From Thermotoga sp. KOL6 (GTDB taxonomy: Bacteria; Thermotogota; Thermotogae; Thermotogales; Thermotogaceae): 64,000 bases of DNA. The stretch covers positions 62,001 to 126,000 of the forward strand of contig NZ_LNDE01000001.1 of the NCBI RefSeq assembly GCF_002866025.1. Reading direction: 5' to 3'. The notes beneath the pieces are model-generated. The model had not been told where the DNA came from and did no database searches. It saw nothing but the letters and a program-made list of their open reading frames with translations. The position numbers were made by a program, and so were the translations under genes. Shown here in pieces: positions 28,083 to 36,263 of this stretch (position 1 is its first letter; every line of letters begins with the position of its first letter).

Positions 28083-28589
28083 ATGAAAAAATTCTTTTTG
28101 CCACTCGTATTGGTAGGGATTCTTCTTACAACACTCCTCATTTCCCAAAGTTCTACTGGTTCTTCTCTGAGAGTAGCATACGTTGATATTAAGAAAGTAA
28201 CGGAAAGTTATTACAAATGGCAAGAGTTAAACGAGAAATACAAGAGAGACTTTTCTTTTTATCAAAACAAGTTGAAAGAAATGGAAGAAGAGTTGAAAAA
28301 GATGCAAGAAGAAAACAGACCTCAGGAGGAGATTCTGGCGAAACAGAAGGAAATCCTCTCCAAAAAAACGGAGTACGAAAATCTTCTCAAATCGGAGTAT
28401 CAACCCAAGATTCAAGAGATAATGAATGAGGTATTCGAGAAGATTCGAGAATACGCAAATGTGATGGGGTACGACCTTGTTTTCAACAAACAGGTTATTA
28501 CTCTTGGTGAATCTGTTCCAGTTATTGTCTTTGGTAAACCTGTTTTTGACATAACAGAACAGCTGATTGCATATATGAATCAAAAATGA
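28083..28589 (+). CDS. OmpH/Skp-family periplasmic chaperone
   Basis: 168 residues: a signal peptide, then VAYVDIKKVTESYYKW and a long coiled coil (about residues 50-115), the plan of Skp tentacles. Skp escorts outer-membrane proteins, which in Thermotoga would be toga proteins. AAAGGAGG precedes the ATG. It overlaps lptB by 4 nt. Confidence 0.88.
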   Translation: MKKFFLPLVLVGILLTTLLISQSSTGSSLRVAYVDIKKVTESYYKWQELNEKYKRDFSFYQNKLKEMEEELKKMQEENRPQEEILAKQKEILSKKTEYENLLKSEYQPKIQEIMNEVFEKIREYANVMGYDLVFNKQVITLGESVPVIVFGKPVFDITEQLIAYMNQK

Positions 28590-29299
28590 CAGAGGTTTTG
28601 AAATGTGTTGATCTGAGAAAGAAATTCGGAAAAAGAGTTGTTGTCGACCGAGTGAATTTCGAGTTTCGCAGGGGAGAAGTGGTTGGGCTTCTCGGACCGA
28701 ACGGTGCCGGAAAGACGACCATCTTTAACATGATACTTGGTGTTGTTGTACCTTCCTCTGGAAAGATCTTTTTCAGGAATATAGACATAACGAAACTACC
28801 GGTTTACAGGAGAGCGAGGCTTGGAATAACATATTTGCAACAGGAAACTTCTGTATTTGGAGGACTCACTGTCAGAGAAAATATAGACCTCGTTCTCCGG
28901 TTCCATGAAAAAAACAGAGAGAGAAGAGAAAAGAAGATAGAAGAACTTTTACACGAGTTTCACTTGAAACCCTTGGAAGATCAACCGGCGAGTTTTCTAT
29001 CTGGTGGAGAGAAAAGAAAATTGGAGCTCGCAAGAATGATGTGTTTGAATCCTTCCTTTGTTCTTTTAGATGAACCGTTCAGTGGAATAGATCCCAAGAC
29101 GGTTAAAGAGATCCAGAAAATGGCTTTAGAGTTGAAGCACAAAAATTTCGGTGTTGTCATCACAGATCACAATGTAGATGAGCTCGCAGAGGTTTCGGAT
29201 AGAATATACGTGATACACAAAGGACAAATTCTTGCGGAAGGAGAACCTGAAAAAGTTCTCGAAAACGAACTGGTAAAGGAGGTGTATTTGGGATCTTGA
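28586..29299 (+). CDS. lptB: LptB-like ABC transporter ATPase
   Basis: 237 residues. Walker A GPNGAGKTT, Q-loop YLQQE, signature LSGGEKRKLELAR, Walker B FVLLDEPF and the H-loop TDHNVDE are all present, with the LptB-type layout. LptB powers lipopolysaccharide export; Thermotoga is not known to make classical LPS, so the cargo may be another envelope lipid or glycan. The ATG overlaps the ompH TGA, and there is no clear Shine-Dalgarno, so coupling is likely. Confidence 0.88.
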   Translation: MTEVLKCVDLRKKFGKRVVVDRVNFEFRRGEVVGLLGPNGAGKTTIFNMILGVVVPSSGKIFFRNIDITKLPVYRRARLGITYLQQETSVFGGLTVRENIDLVLRFHEKNRERREKKIEELLHEFHLKPLEDQPASFLSGGEKRKLELARMMCLNPSFVLLDEPFSGIDPKTVKEIQKMALELKHKNFGVVITDHNVDELAEVSDRIYVIHKGQILAEGEPEKVLENELVKEVYLGS

Positions 29300-29820
29300 A
29301 AAAAATTGGTGTGATAGGGTATTCAGGCCCGATTGACAAACCACCCGTTCTTGAACTCAAAGATCTCTGCTTAGAACTCGGGAAGAGGTTAGCCCGAAAG
29401 GGCTATGTGATTTTCAACGGGGGAAGAGATGGGGTTATGGAACTCGTGTCACGTGGCGCTCATGAAGAGAGAGGAACTGTTATTGGTATACTTCCTTACA
29501 AGGATCATGGAAATTCTTATCTTTCTGTTGCTGTGAGAACTGGCCTTGATTTTCAAATGAGGTCTTTCATACTTTTGAGAAACGTTGATGTGGTGGTTTC
29601 TATCGGTGGTGAGATAGGAACCGCGATAGAGATACTAGGAGCATATGCCATGGGCAAACCTGTGGTATTGTTCAGAGGTACAGGTGGTTGGACTGACAGA
29701 TTTTCTCAAGTTTTGATAGATGGAAAATATCTTGATAACAGAAAGATAGTAGAGGTTTTTCAAGCATGGACTCTGGATGAAACTCTAGAAATCATTGAGG
29801 ATCTTCTACCTCTTTCTTGA
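29296..29820 (+). CDS. LOG-like Rossmann-fold protein (TIGR00725 type)
   Basis: 174 residues with GYSGPID at the N-terminus, FNGGRDGVMELVSRGA, and SIGGEIGTAIEILGAYAMGKPV, the nucleotide-binding pattern of the lysine-decarboxylase-like / LOG superfamily. T. maritima TM1055 is a structural-genomics target of this family from memory. It may hydrolyse a nucleotide 5'-monophosphate, but this branch is not characterised. Its 3' end overlaps cutA by 29 nt on the other strand. Confidence 0.85.
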   Translation: MKKIGVIGYSGPIDKPPVLELKDLCLELGKRLARKGYVIFNGGRDGVMELVSRGAHEERGTVIGILPYKDHGNSYLSVAVRTGLDFQMRSFILLRNVDVVVSIGGEIGTAIEILGAYAMGKPVVLFRGTGGWTDRFSQVLIDGKYLDNRKIVEVFQAWTLDETLEIIEDLLPLS

Positions 29821-30106
29821 GCCAAATTAGATACTCTGGAAGCACGTTTTCGATTCTCAAAGTGAAAATCGCAGGTACCTCATAAGGATGGAGTTTCTTG
29901 ATTTCTTCGTAAAGAGTGCTTTCTTTTTCTTCTGTAGTTTTGAAAATGATCGCCCACTCTCTGTCTTCTACAATCTTCCCTTCCCAACGATATCCAGATC
30001 TTAGTTCGAAAACATTGAAACAAGCGATTAATCTTCTCTCCAGAAGCTTCTTTCCCACTTCAATAGCAGATTCTTCGTTTGGAAACGTTGAATAAACGAT
30101 TATCAC
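29792..30106 (-). CDS. cutA: CutA1 divalent-ion tolerance protein
   Basis: 104 residues. The trimeric CutA1 motifs are visible: VYSTFPNEESA, LIACFNVF, YRWEGKIVEDREWAIIFKT and LHPYEVPAI. The physiological role is unsettled; copper tolerance is the classical view. GTG 30106 follows GAGGAGGG and lies 2 nt from the channel gene stop, so it is the second gene of a two-gene unit. Confidence 0.95.
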   Translation of the reverse strand: MIIVYSTFPNEESAIEVGKKLLERRLIACFNVFELRSGYRWEGKIVEDREWAIIFKTTEEKESTLYEEIKKLHPYEVPAIFTLRIENVLPEYLIWLKKEVEDPQ

Positions 30107-30107
30107 C

Positions 30108-31106
30108 TTATCCCTCCTCTATCAAGTTATGGATCTTTTCGAAATGCTCGTTCTTTCCCACTACCATGAGTCTATCTCCTTCCAGAATTTTTGTATCGCC
30201 GGTTGGGTTGAATATGACATCGTTTCCTCTTCTAATGGCAATGACAATGGCCCCCACTCTTTTCCCAAGATTTATTTCTCCCAAAGTTTTGTTAGCAACG
30301 GGACTGTTATTGGGTATCAAAACTTCTTCTATTCTGAAGGATTCTTCACCGAAGGACAGAATATCCAAAAAGCTGATAGTTTTCGGATTAAGCGCCATCT
30401 GAGCCAATCGAATACCTGCAAGTTCCGAAGTGGCGATTACCTTGTCCGCTCCCGCATACACGAGTTTACTTAAGGCTTTCAAGTCAGAAACCCTCGAAAC
30501 GATCTCGAGATTTGGATTCAAAGATTTTGCGGTGAGAACCACAAACGTGTTCTTCGCATCGTCTGGAAGAGTAACTATTAGAGATTTTGCTCTGTCTACA
30601 CCAGCTCTTAGAAGGATTTCCTCTTCTGCAGCATCACCCAAAACATAAGGAAATTCCGCTCCAAGAAAATCTTCGAGCTTGGCAATAGCCTCTTCGGACG
30701 TATCTATGACAACAAACGGCTTTTTTGCTTTCATGATTTCGAGTGTTGTGTGTCTACCCGTCCTCCCAGCTCCAACCACTATGAAGTGGTCTGTCAACTT
30801 ACCTATCATTCTTTTCAGCCTCCTATTTTTAAAATACCGTCCCACATGCCCTTCGACGATCAAAGATGTGATCGAAGTGAAACCGTACAGTACGATCGTC
30901 ACACCGGCACCGATGAGAATAGCAGAGACCACTTTGCCAGCCTGGGAAATAGCTTCCGGAAGCGAGTATCCAACAGTAGACACTGTTATCAACGTGAAAT
31001 AAAAGGATTCAAAAAGTCCCCATCCTTCTGTTAAATGAAACGCCACAGTTCCAAATATGAATACAAAAGTTATCATAAAAACAAGTATCAAAATGTTTTT
31101 CCCCAT
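30108..31106 (-). CDS. Potassium channel with RCK (TrkA) domains
   Basis: 332 residues: two transmembrane helices around a pore loop with selectivity filter TVGYS, then TrkA-N (VVGAGRTGRHT with dinucleotide-binding glycines) and TrkA-C. This is the MthK/Kch plan. It would pass K+ under ligand control by the RCK ring. The N-terminal helix (NILILVFMITFVFIFG) is also the membrane signal. It is cotranscribed with cutA. Confidence 0.92.
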   Translation of the reverse strand: MGKNILILVFMITFVFIFGTVAFHLTEGWGLFESFYFTLITVSTVGYSLPEAISQAGKVVSAILIGAGVTIVLYGFTSITSLIVEGHVGRYFKNRRLKRMIGKLTDHFIVVGAGRTGRHTTLEIMKAKKPFVVIDTSEEAIAKLEDFLGAEFPYVLGDAAEEEILLRAGVDRAKSLIVTLPDDAKNTFVVLTAKSLNPNLEIVSRVSDLKALSKLVYAGADKVIATSELAGIRLAQMALNPKTISFLDILSFGEESFRIEEVLIPNNSPVANKTLGEINLGKRVGAIVIAIRRGNDVIFNPTGDTKILEGDRLMVVGKNEHFEKIHNLIEEG

Positions 31107-31133
31107 TCTTGTTTGTTCCCTCCCTACGAGGTA

Positions 31134-31142
31134 ATGATATCA
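31134..31142 (-). promoter_or_regulatory. Candidate extended -10 for the channel-cutA unit
   Basis: Minus strand TGA-TATCAT, part of the palindrome ATGATATCAT (31134-31143), 28 nt before the channel ATG. The rest of 31107-31267 holds only AT-rich spacer; no gene is supported there. Confidence 0.35.
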
Positions 31143-31267
31143 TCATCAACACGGTATGACTATGAAGGTCCAGTGCTTTCAATGGTTGTGTAGAAGAGCC
31201 TATTAAAAAAAAAATTACAGGGGAATCACATCTGGTAGGATTATAAATAGGAAAGAGAGCAACAATC

Positions 31268-31289
31268 AAGGGGAGCCTTTGCTCCCCTT
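31268..31289 (-). terminator. Intrinsic terminator after spoVS
   Basis: Stem AAGGGGAGC / GCTCCCCTT with a 4-nt loop, directly after the spoVS stop. The following minus-strand sequence (GATTGTTGC) is only moderately T-rich. Confidence 0.7.
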
Positions 31290-31290
31290 C

Positions 31291-31554
31291 TCAGCTTTTC
31301 GGAAAGACTATAAATTTGATGGCAGTTCTTCTTTCGTTTTCAATCTCAACGTCTGTGAAAGCAGGAACGAAGACAAGATCAATCCCGCTTGGAGCAAGAT
31401 ACCCCCTCGCAATGGCGATGGCTTTCACCGCTTGGTTCACTGCTCCCGCTCCAATTGCTTGAATCTCCGCTCTTCCGTGTTCCCTCACCACACCTGCAAT
31501 CGCTCCCGCAACTTTGTTGGGATCAGACTTCGATGATACTTTCAAAACTTCCAT
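31291..31554 (-). CDS. spoVS: Stage V sporulation protein S homologue
   Basis: 87 residues, nearly the canonical SpoVS length, starting MEVLKVSSKSDPNKVAGAIAGVVRE and containing IGAGAVNQAVKAIAIARGYL. SpoVS is an Alba-like fold and likely nucleic-acid binder. Thermotoga does not sporulate, so its role here is unknown. A GGGGG Shine-Dalgarno lies upstream of the ATG. Confidence 0.95.
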   Translation of the reverse strand: MEVLKVSSKSDPNKVAGAIAGVVREHGRAEIQAIGAGAVNQAVKAIAIARGYLAPSGIDLVFVPAFTDVEIENERRTAIKFIVFPKS

Positions 31555-31593
31555 GTGACAAACCCCCTTTGTTGTGTGATCTCACTCGCTTTT

Positions 31594-31602
31594 ATTTTAC
31601 CA
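31594..31602 (-). promoter_or_regulatory. Candidate extended -10 for spoVS
   Basis: Minus strand TGG-TAAAAT, about 40 nt before the spoVS ATG. No clear -35. Confidence 0.45.
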
Positions 31603-31606
31603 CGCC

Positions 31607-32834
31607 TCAACGTTTTCTTTTGAAAATGTTCAAAGTGTTCAATTTGTCTTTCAACCAAAGGACGACAACCGTGAAAAAAGATTCTTTAACAATTTGAACT
31701 AAAGTTGTTTCTTTGGGTGTTCCAAAGTCCACTCTGGATATCCTGAATGCAGACCAGATTCTCAAAAGGAAAGATATCAACATCGCGAGCCTTATAGAGG
31801 AAATCCCAAACGGAAGATTCATATTTTCGAAGCCAGAGACGATTATTCTAGAAACCAACGCCCCTAAGAATAGAGAAATATTGGATAGACTGTTGAAGAC
31901 AGAAAAGGCCTCTGATCTCAGAGATTGTGGAGCGTTGTACATGAGTGTGTAGAAAATGAGCTGGATGGTACCAGCTACCACGAATACATCTATTAATACT
32001 TGCAAGAAAAAGATATAAAGAAAAGAGTTAGGTATGAGAGCCCAAAGTAGAATGATCGTTGCATGGATCCAAAGACACAATTTCAGAAAATACTGAAATC
32101 CATATTTGTCGCCTAGTTTCCCCCAAAACGGTTGGAATAGTGTCCCGACAAACATACCAACAGCATTTAAAACACTTATCTGAAGATAGTTGAGATTTAT
32201 CTCCTTCAAAAGCATCACGTTTATGTACACAGTCCCAACACCTACTGCGAAGTTCCAAAAAACAAAACCCCACAAAAAATTTCTGAAATGTTCCTCTTTA
32301 CAACAAAAACTTTACCGCTTTTGTCATCGTTATAGATGCTCCTCTTGGTTCGTAAGGTGGTTCGTATTGTATCTTCAAAAAATAACCACTCAGGAAACCC
32401 AAACTTCCTGCTACAAAAAACAATGTACCGAATCCTTTCCAGTTTTCACCAAGTGAATCTAGAATAGCCTCTGCGGTGAACATGGCAGGGATCTGTACCA
32501 AACCGTGAATGAAATTTCTAAAACCGAAGTAACTTCCTATCATATTCTTGGGTACAAAATCAGCCATTCAGCTTTGCCACAATGGAGCTGAGATAGATCC
32601 GGCTATTTGAATGTAGAAATAAAGAATGTAAGCAAGACATGTTTGAAAAAGGAAAAAAACGAAAAGCAAAATAAACGTTCTAGCGATCCACATCAATGGC
32701 GCTATCAATTGCTTTCGAGATCTAAGAAGATGTGAAAAGGGAAGCGTTATTATTTGAAGGGCGTTGGCTAAGTAGGGAATGGAGCCAAAAAGTCCTATCC
32801 ATTTCCTCCTTGGTTCGTTGTAGACTCTACTCAT
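31607..32834 (-). pseudogene. Decayed MFS transporter gene
   Basis: Three minus-strand pieces form one MFS protein. Piece 1 (32834-32571) ends SAPLWQS at a TGA (32570-32568) where relatives have Trp, and piece 2 continues in the same frame with MADFVPKNMIGSYFGFRN, the usual loop 2-3 motif. Piece 2 ends at a frameshift in the A5 run 32305-32309; dropping one base joins it to EEHFRNFLWGFVFWNF and piece 3 (ending 31607). The first transmembrane helix also appears to be missing, with a TAA upstream of ATG 32834. Two independent lesions argue against sequencing error. Confidence 0.8.
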
Positions 32835-32892
32835 AGTAACACCCGAAAATTAATAGATCGATTCGAGATAATGCGTGTTAAAGAAGAGAGAT

Positions 32893-34587
32893 TCAACTGT
32901 TGGACCACAGTTTCCTCAAAACGTGTGCAGATAATTTGGGTTGTCTATCCCTTGTGAACACACCTTTGTGATTCAAAATAGGTCTTCTTACGTTCTGGGG
33001 AGTTTTGAAATCCGCGAAAGCCCAAGGATGTGCTCCTATGATGTAATCTTTTCTCATGAGTAGTTCCACGGTTTTCTTGATGAGTTCCGCTTGATATTCT
33101 TCGGAAAACATTTGGGGCGGGTCGTAATGGAATCCTGCTATAGCGTCTGCACCGAACTCCGTTATAAAGATCGGTTTTTTATGTCTTTTGTAAAGTTCAT
33201 CCAAATCTTTTTCTAGTGCTTTCAATCCTTCCTCTATTCTTCCTTGATGCACATACCACCCATAATATCTATTCACACAGATTATGTCAAAATGTCTCAA
33301 GGCAACGTCTCTCGTCCTTTCATCAGGTGTATCCATCATACTCACCATAACCACCGGGCGAGTTCTGTCAAGGTTTTTTGCTGTTTTGTAGAGCATCTTG
33401 AAAAATTTATCCGCTTCAGGATAGTTTGATTCCGGTTCGTTTGCAACGCTCCACATGATCACACTGGGGTGGTTCTTGTCTCTGTCTATTATTCTTTTCA
33501 GATTTTCAACGGCCAAATTCTGGGTTTTTGTATTGTAATGATGCCTCGTTATCCCAACGTGAGGAGCTTCATCTATCACAAGCACACCCAACCTATCTGC
33601 AAGATCCAACCATTCTTCGCTATAAGGATAATGTGATGTTCTGAAAGAGTTCGCGTTTATCCATTTCAGAAGATTGAAATCCTTCACCATGAGTGGATAG
33701 AACGTTCCCTGCCCCAAAACGGGAAATTCTTCGTGCTTTCCAAATCCCTTAAGAAAGATTGGTTTCCCATTCAAGTAGAGTCTTTTCTCGTCCCAACTTA
33801 TCACTCTGATTCCAATTTCCAGTTCGTATTCGTCTTTCTCCATTATTTCTAATTTGAGTGGATAGAGATGCGGAACCTTTGGACTCCAAAACTTGACATC
33901 TCTCAAAGTGAATTCTTCTTCAAGGTGTGTATTGATAAGCTTTACCTTTTTTTCTATACCCCCAAACGTGATCTTCATCTCTTCACCCATAGCTTCCTCT
34001 GAGACCATCACTTTTACTTTCACCTTTCCCAATTTTTCCTCCATGTTGGATTCGGATGTATCCACCCACACATCTACTATCCTAGAATGTTCTGTGAACT
34101 CCATCATCACGGGCCTTATGATTCCACCATACGGAAAAAAGTCGAAGTTCGCAGCCGGAAAACTTCCGAGAAATCCAACAGTATGTGTACCCTCCTCTGG
34201 AATCTTCGAAGGGAAACCACCCATTTTCAAATGGTTTTCGACAACCACCTTCAGTTCGTTTTTTCCCTTTCTTACTTTTCCAGTTATGTCAACTTCGAAA
34301 GGGAGATATCCAATGTGATTTTCTTTCACTTTCTCCCCATTGATAAAAATCACACAGTCCGTGTTCACCGCCCCAAAGTAGAGCCTGATATGTTTATCAA
34401 CGAATTTCTCCGGAACAAAGAAATCGGTGCTGTAAACAAGAGGGCCTTCTTCATAGCACAAATCTTGGTATTGTTCATTCCAACTTCCAGGGACCGCTAT
34501 TGGCCTCTCTTCGTTGTTTACTTTGAGAGTCCATATCCCATCCAAGCACAGAACCATCCTCATCGAGTTACTCTTTGGCCTCAGCAC
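32893..34587 (-). CDS. uidA: Beta-glucuronidase, GH2 family
   Basis: 564 residues, full-length GH2: sugar-binding jelly roll (VPGSWNEQYQDL), Ig-like middle domain and TIM barrel. The acid/base Glu is in SVANEPES and the nucleophile Glu in ITEFGADA. It releases glucuronic acid from plant and glycan conjugates. GTG 34587 follows a GGGGGG ribosome site. It lies downstream of the DeoR regulator and upstream of the decayed MFS gene, so the partner transporter may have been lost. Confidence 0.95.
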   Translation of the reverse strand: MLRPKSNSMRMVLCLDGIWTLKVNNEERPIAVPGSWNEQYQDLCYEEGPLVYSTDFFVPEKFVDKHIRLYFGAVNTDCVIFINGEKVKENHIGYLPFEVDITGKVRKGKNELKVVVENHLKMGGFPSKIPEEGTHTVGFLGSFPAANFDFFPYGGIIRPVMMEFTEHSRIVDVWVDTSESNMEEKLGKVKVKVMVSEEAMGEEMKITFGGIEKKVKLINTHLEEEFTLRDVKFWSPKVPHLYPLKLEIMEKDEYELEIGIRVISWDEKRLYLNGKPIFLKGFGKHEEFPVLGQGTFYPLMVKDFNLLKWINANSFRTSHYPYSEEWLDLADRLGVLVIDEAPHVGITRHHYNTKTQNLAVENLKRIIDRDKNHPSVIMWSVANEPESNYPEADKFFKMLYKTAKNLDRTRPVVMVSMMDTPDERTRDVALRHFDIICVNRYYGWYVHQGRIEEGLKALEKDLDELYKRHKKPIFITEFGADAIAGFHYDPPQMFSEEYQAELIKKTVELLMRKDYIIGAHPWAFADFKTPQNVRRPILNHKGVFTRDRQPKLSAHVLRKLWSNS

Positions 34588-34618
34588 AGTGATTCCCCCC
34601 TGTTAAAGCCTTGTTGTT

Positions 34619-35377
34619 TCAAAATACCATTTTTACTCCTTTTTCTACGAACAATCTATATTGATCCTCTATAGGTTTCTTCTCTGTGATCAGACAATCA
34701 ATTCTTTCTGTCGGCAAGAGATGGATTAAAGACCTTTTTCCTATTTTGCTGGAATCTGCTAGTACGTAAACTTCTTCTGATCGCTCAATGAACACGCTCT
34801 TTATTCCCATTTCCATCGTGTTTATCTCATATGTTCCTTCCTTTGCTGTTACACCTCTACAGGAGACAAAAGCTTTCTTCACAGACATTCTTTTTCCGCT
34901 TTCTATTGTTAGAGCTCCCTCCACCGACATGCTCTCCGGATTCACTTTTCCCATGAGAAGAAAGACACTCACATTGGGATTTTTTGAAAGTTCCATAGCA
35001 ATGGGGATACTGTTGGTAATAACATGAACACGCTTTTTAGATAGGGCGAGATATCTTGCAAATACGTAAAGAGTCGTACTTGCGTCAAGGAAGATGATAT
35101 CGTTATCTTCAACGAAATTTAAAGCTAGTTCTGCAATCCTTTCCTTTGCCTCTCGGTTTACATGAAGGCGTTTCATAAAATCAGATTCTTTTTCGAAATA
35201 ACTTACTCTTTTTATCCCTCCATGCACTTTTTTCACCAGATTTTCTTTGACTAATTCTGCAACATCTCTTCTCACCGTAATCATGGAAACACCGAGTTCT
35301 TTTTGTAGATCTCTCATACTTACAAAATCTTGACTTTCGATTATCTCAAGAATTTTTTTCAATCGTTTTTCTCTCAT
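34619..35377 (-). CDS. DeoR/GlpR-family sugar regulator
   Basis: About 252 residues. An N-terminal winged helix (RLKKILEIIESQDFVSMRDLQKELGVSMITVRRD) is followed by a DeoR sensor domain that binds a phosphosugar (DASTTLYVFARYLAL, ADSSKIGKRSL). ATG 35377 sits after GAGGTGG. It is divergent from rhaD, so it probably controls the rhamnose genes, the uidA unit or both. Confidence 0.9.
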   Translation of the reverse strand: MREKRLKKILEIIESQDFVSMRDLQKELGVSMITVRRDVAELVKENLVKKVHGGIKRVSYFEKESDFMKRLHVNREAKERIAELALNFVEDNDIIFLDASTTLYVFARYLALSKKRVHVITNSIPIAMELSKNPNVSVFLLMGKVNPESMSVEGALTIESGKRMSVKKAFVSCRGVTAKEGTYEINTMEMGIKSVFIERSEEVYVLADSSKIGKRSLIHLLPTERIDCLITEKKPIEDQYRLFVEKGVKMVF

Positions 35378-35419
35378 AATAACCACCTCAATTTTCTATC
35401 TTTATCTTCTTTTTAAACG

Positions 35420-35428
35420 ATTTTATCA
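35420..35428 (-). promoter_or_regulatory. Candidate extended -10 of the deoR-type gene
   Basis: Minus strand TGA-TAAAAT. It overlaps one arm of the inverted repeat TTTATCAC / GTGATAAA (35422-35429 and 35458-35465). Confidence 0.4.
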
Positions 35429-35437
35429 CAAGTATTG

Positions 35438-35467
35438 TTGACTTTATAGATCAATTCGTGATAAAGT
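35438..35467 (+). promoter_or_regulatory. Candidate rhaD-rhaB promoter
   Basis: TTGACT (35438-35443), an 18-nt spacer and TAAAGT (35462-35467) with TGA just before it. The second arm of the inverted repeat, GTGATAAA, covers this -10, so a bound regulator would block it. Confidence 0.45.
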
Positions 35468-35552
35468 TATGCATAGATTAGTATCGATAACATGGTCGAA
35501 GTACGATTAAATATTTTTAACTGATGTGTCTTCAAGGAAGGAGAGAAAAGCG

Positions 35553-36263
35553 ATGAAAGAAACAATACGGGCAATCCAAAAGGTAGCGTATTGGCTTGCT
35601 ATAAAAGGCCTTTCTGAAGCGAACGCTGGAAACATTTCGGTACGAATAGACGAAGTTCCCAATGGATTGGAAGTGAAATCCGTAGAAGAGTACGGTTTCG
35701 ATTACAACGGCCCTGAAATGTTTATCCTTGTAACAGCCACAGGCTCCAGGATGAGAGAAATTTATGAGGATGATAGCAAGATCTGTCTTGTGCACGTTCT
35801 TCCCGGTAAAACTTACGAAATTCTTCACGGTGAAGGAAAACCAACGAGTGAATTTCCTACCCATCTCATGATTCATGCGCGGTTCAAGGAAGCCGGCTCA
35901 AAGAAAAAGGCCATCGTTCACACTCATCCGTTGAATCTTCTTACGTTGATGAATCTTTCTGATTTTCACGAACTTATCCCGAAAATGATGAAAATACACC
36001 CAGAAGTGTTGATTTTCTTCCAAAACGGTATCTCTGTTGTCGAGTTTGAGAGGCCTGGAAGCGTAGAACTCGGTTTGAAAACGGTCGAAAAGTCTGAGGG
36101 AAAGGATGCTGTTTTATGGGATAAACACGGAGTAGTGGCTTTTGGAAGAGATGTTGCGGAAGCCTATGATAAAATAGAAATTCTCGAGAAAGCGGCAGAT
36201 ATTTTACTGAAAATTTTGAGCCTTGGGCGTGATCCTACAGGCGTTCCGGGGGGATGGTTATGA
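35553..36263 (+). CDS. rhaD: Rhamnulose-1-phosphate aldolase
   Basis: About 236 residues, a class II aldolase/adducin fold. Zinc ligands appear in HTHPLN and in DKHGVV, and the NAGNIS motif lies near the N-terminus. It splits rhamnulose-1-phosphate to DHAP and lactaldehyde. ATG 35553 follows a GGAGAG-type site; the upstream in-frame start at 35526 lacks one. It overlaps rhaB by 4 nt. Confidence 0.93.
   Translation: MKETIRAIQKVAYWLAIKGLSEANAGNISVRIDEVPNGLEVKSVEEYGFDYNGPEMFILVTATGSRMREIYEDDSKICLVHVLPGKTYEILHGEGKPTSEFPTHLMIHARFKEAGSKKKAIVHTHPLNLLTLMNLSDFHELIPKMMKIHPEVLIFFQNGISVVEFERPGSVELGLKTVEKSEGKDAVLWDKHGVVAFGRDVAEAYDKIEILEKAADILLKILSLGRDPTGVPGGWL

Noticed and set aside
32281-32900. Three separate small MFS genes
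   Set aside because: The pieces join into one family protein across a nonsense codon and a single-base frameshift, so a pseudogene is simpler.
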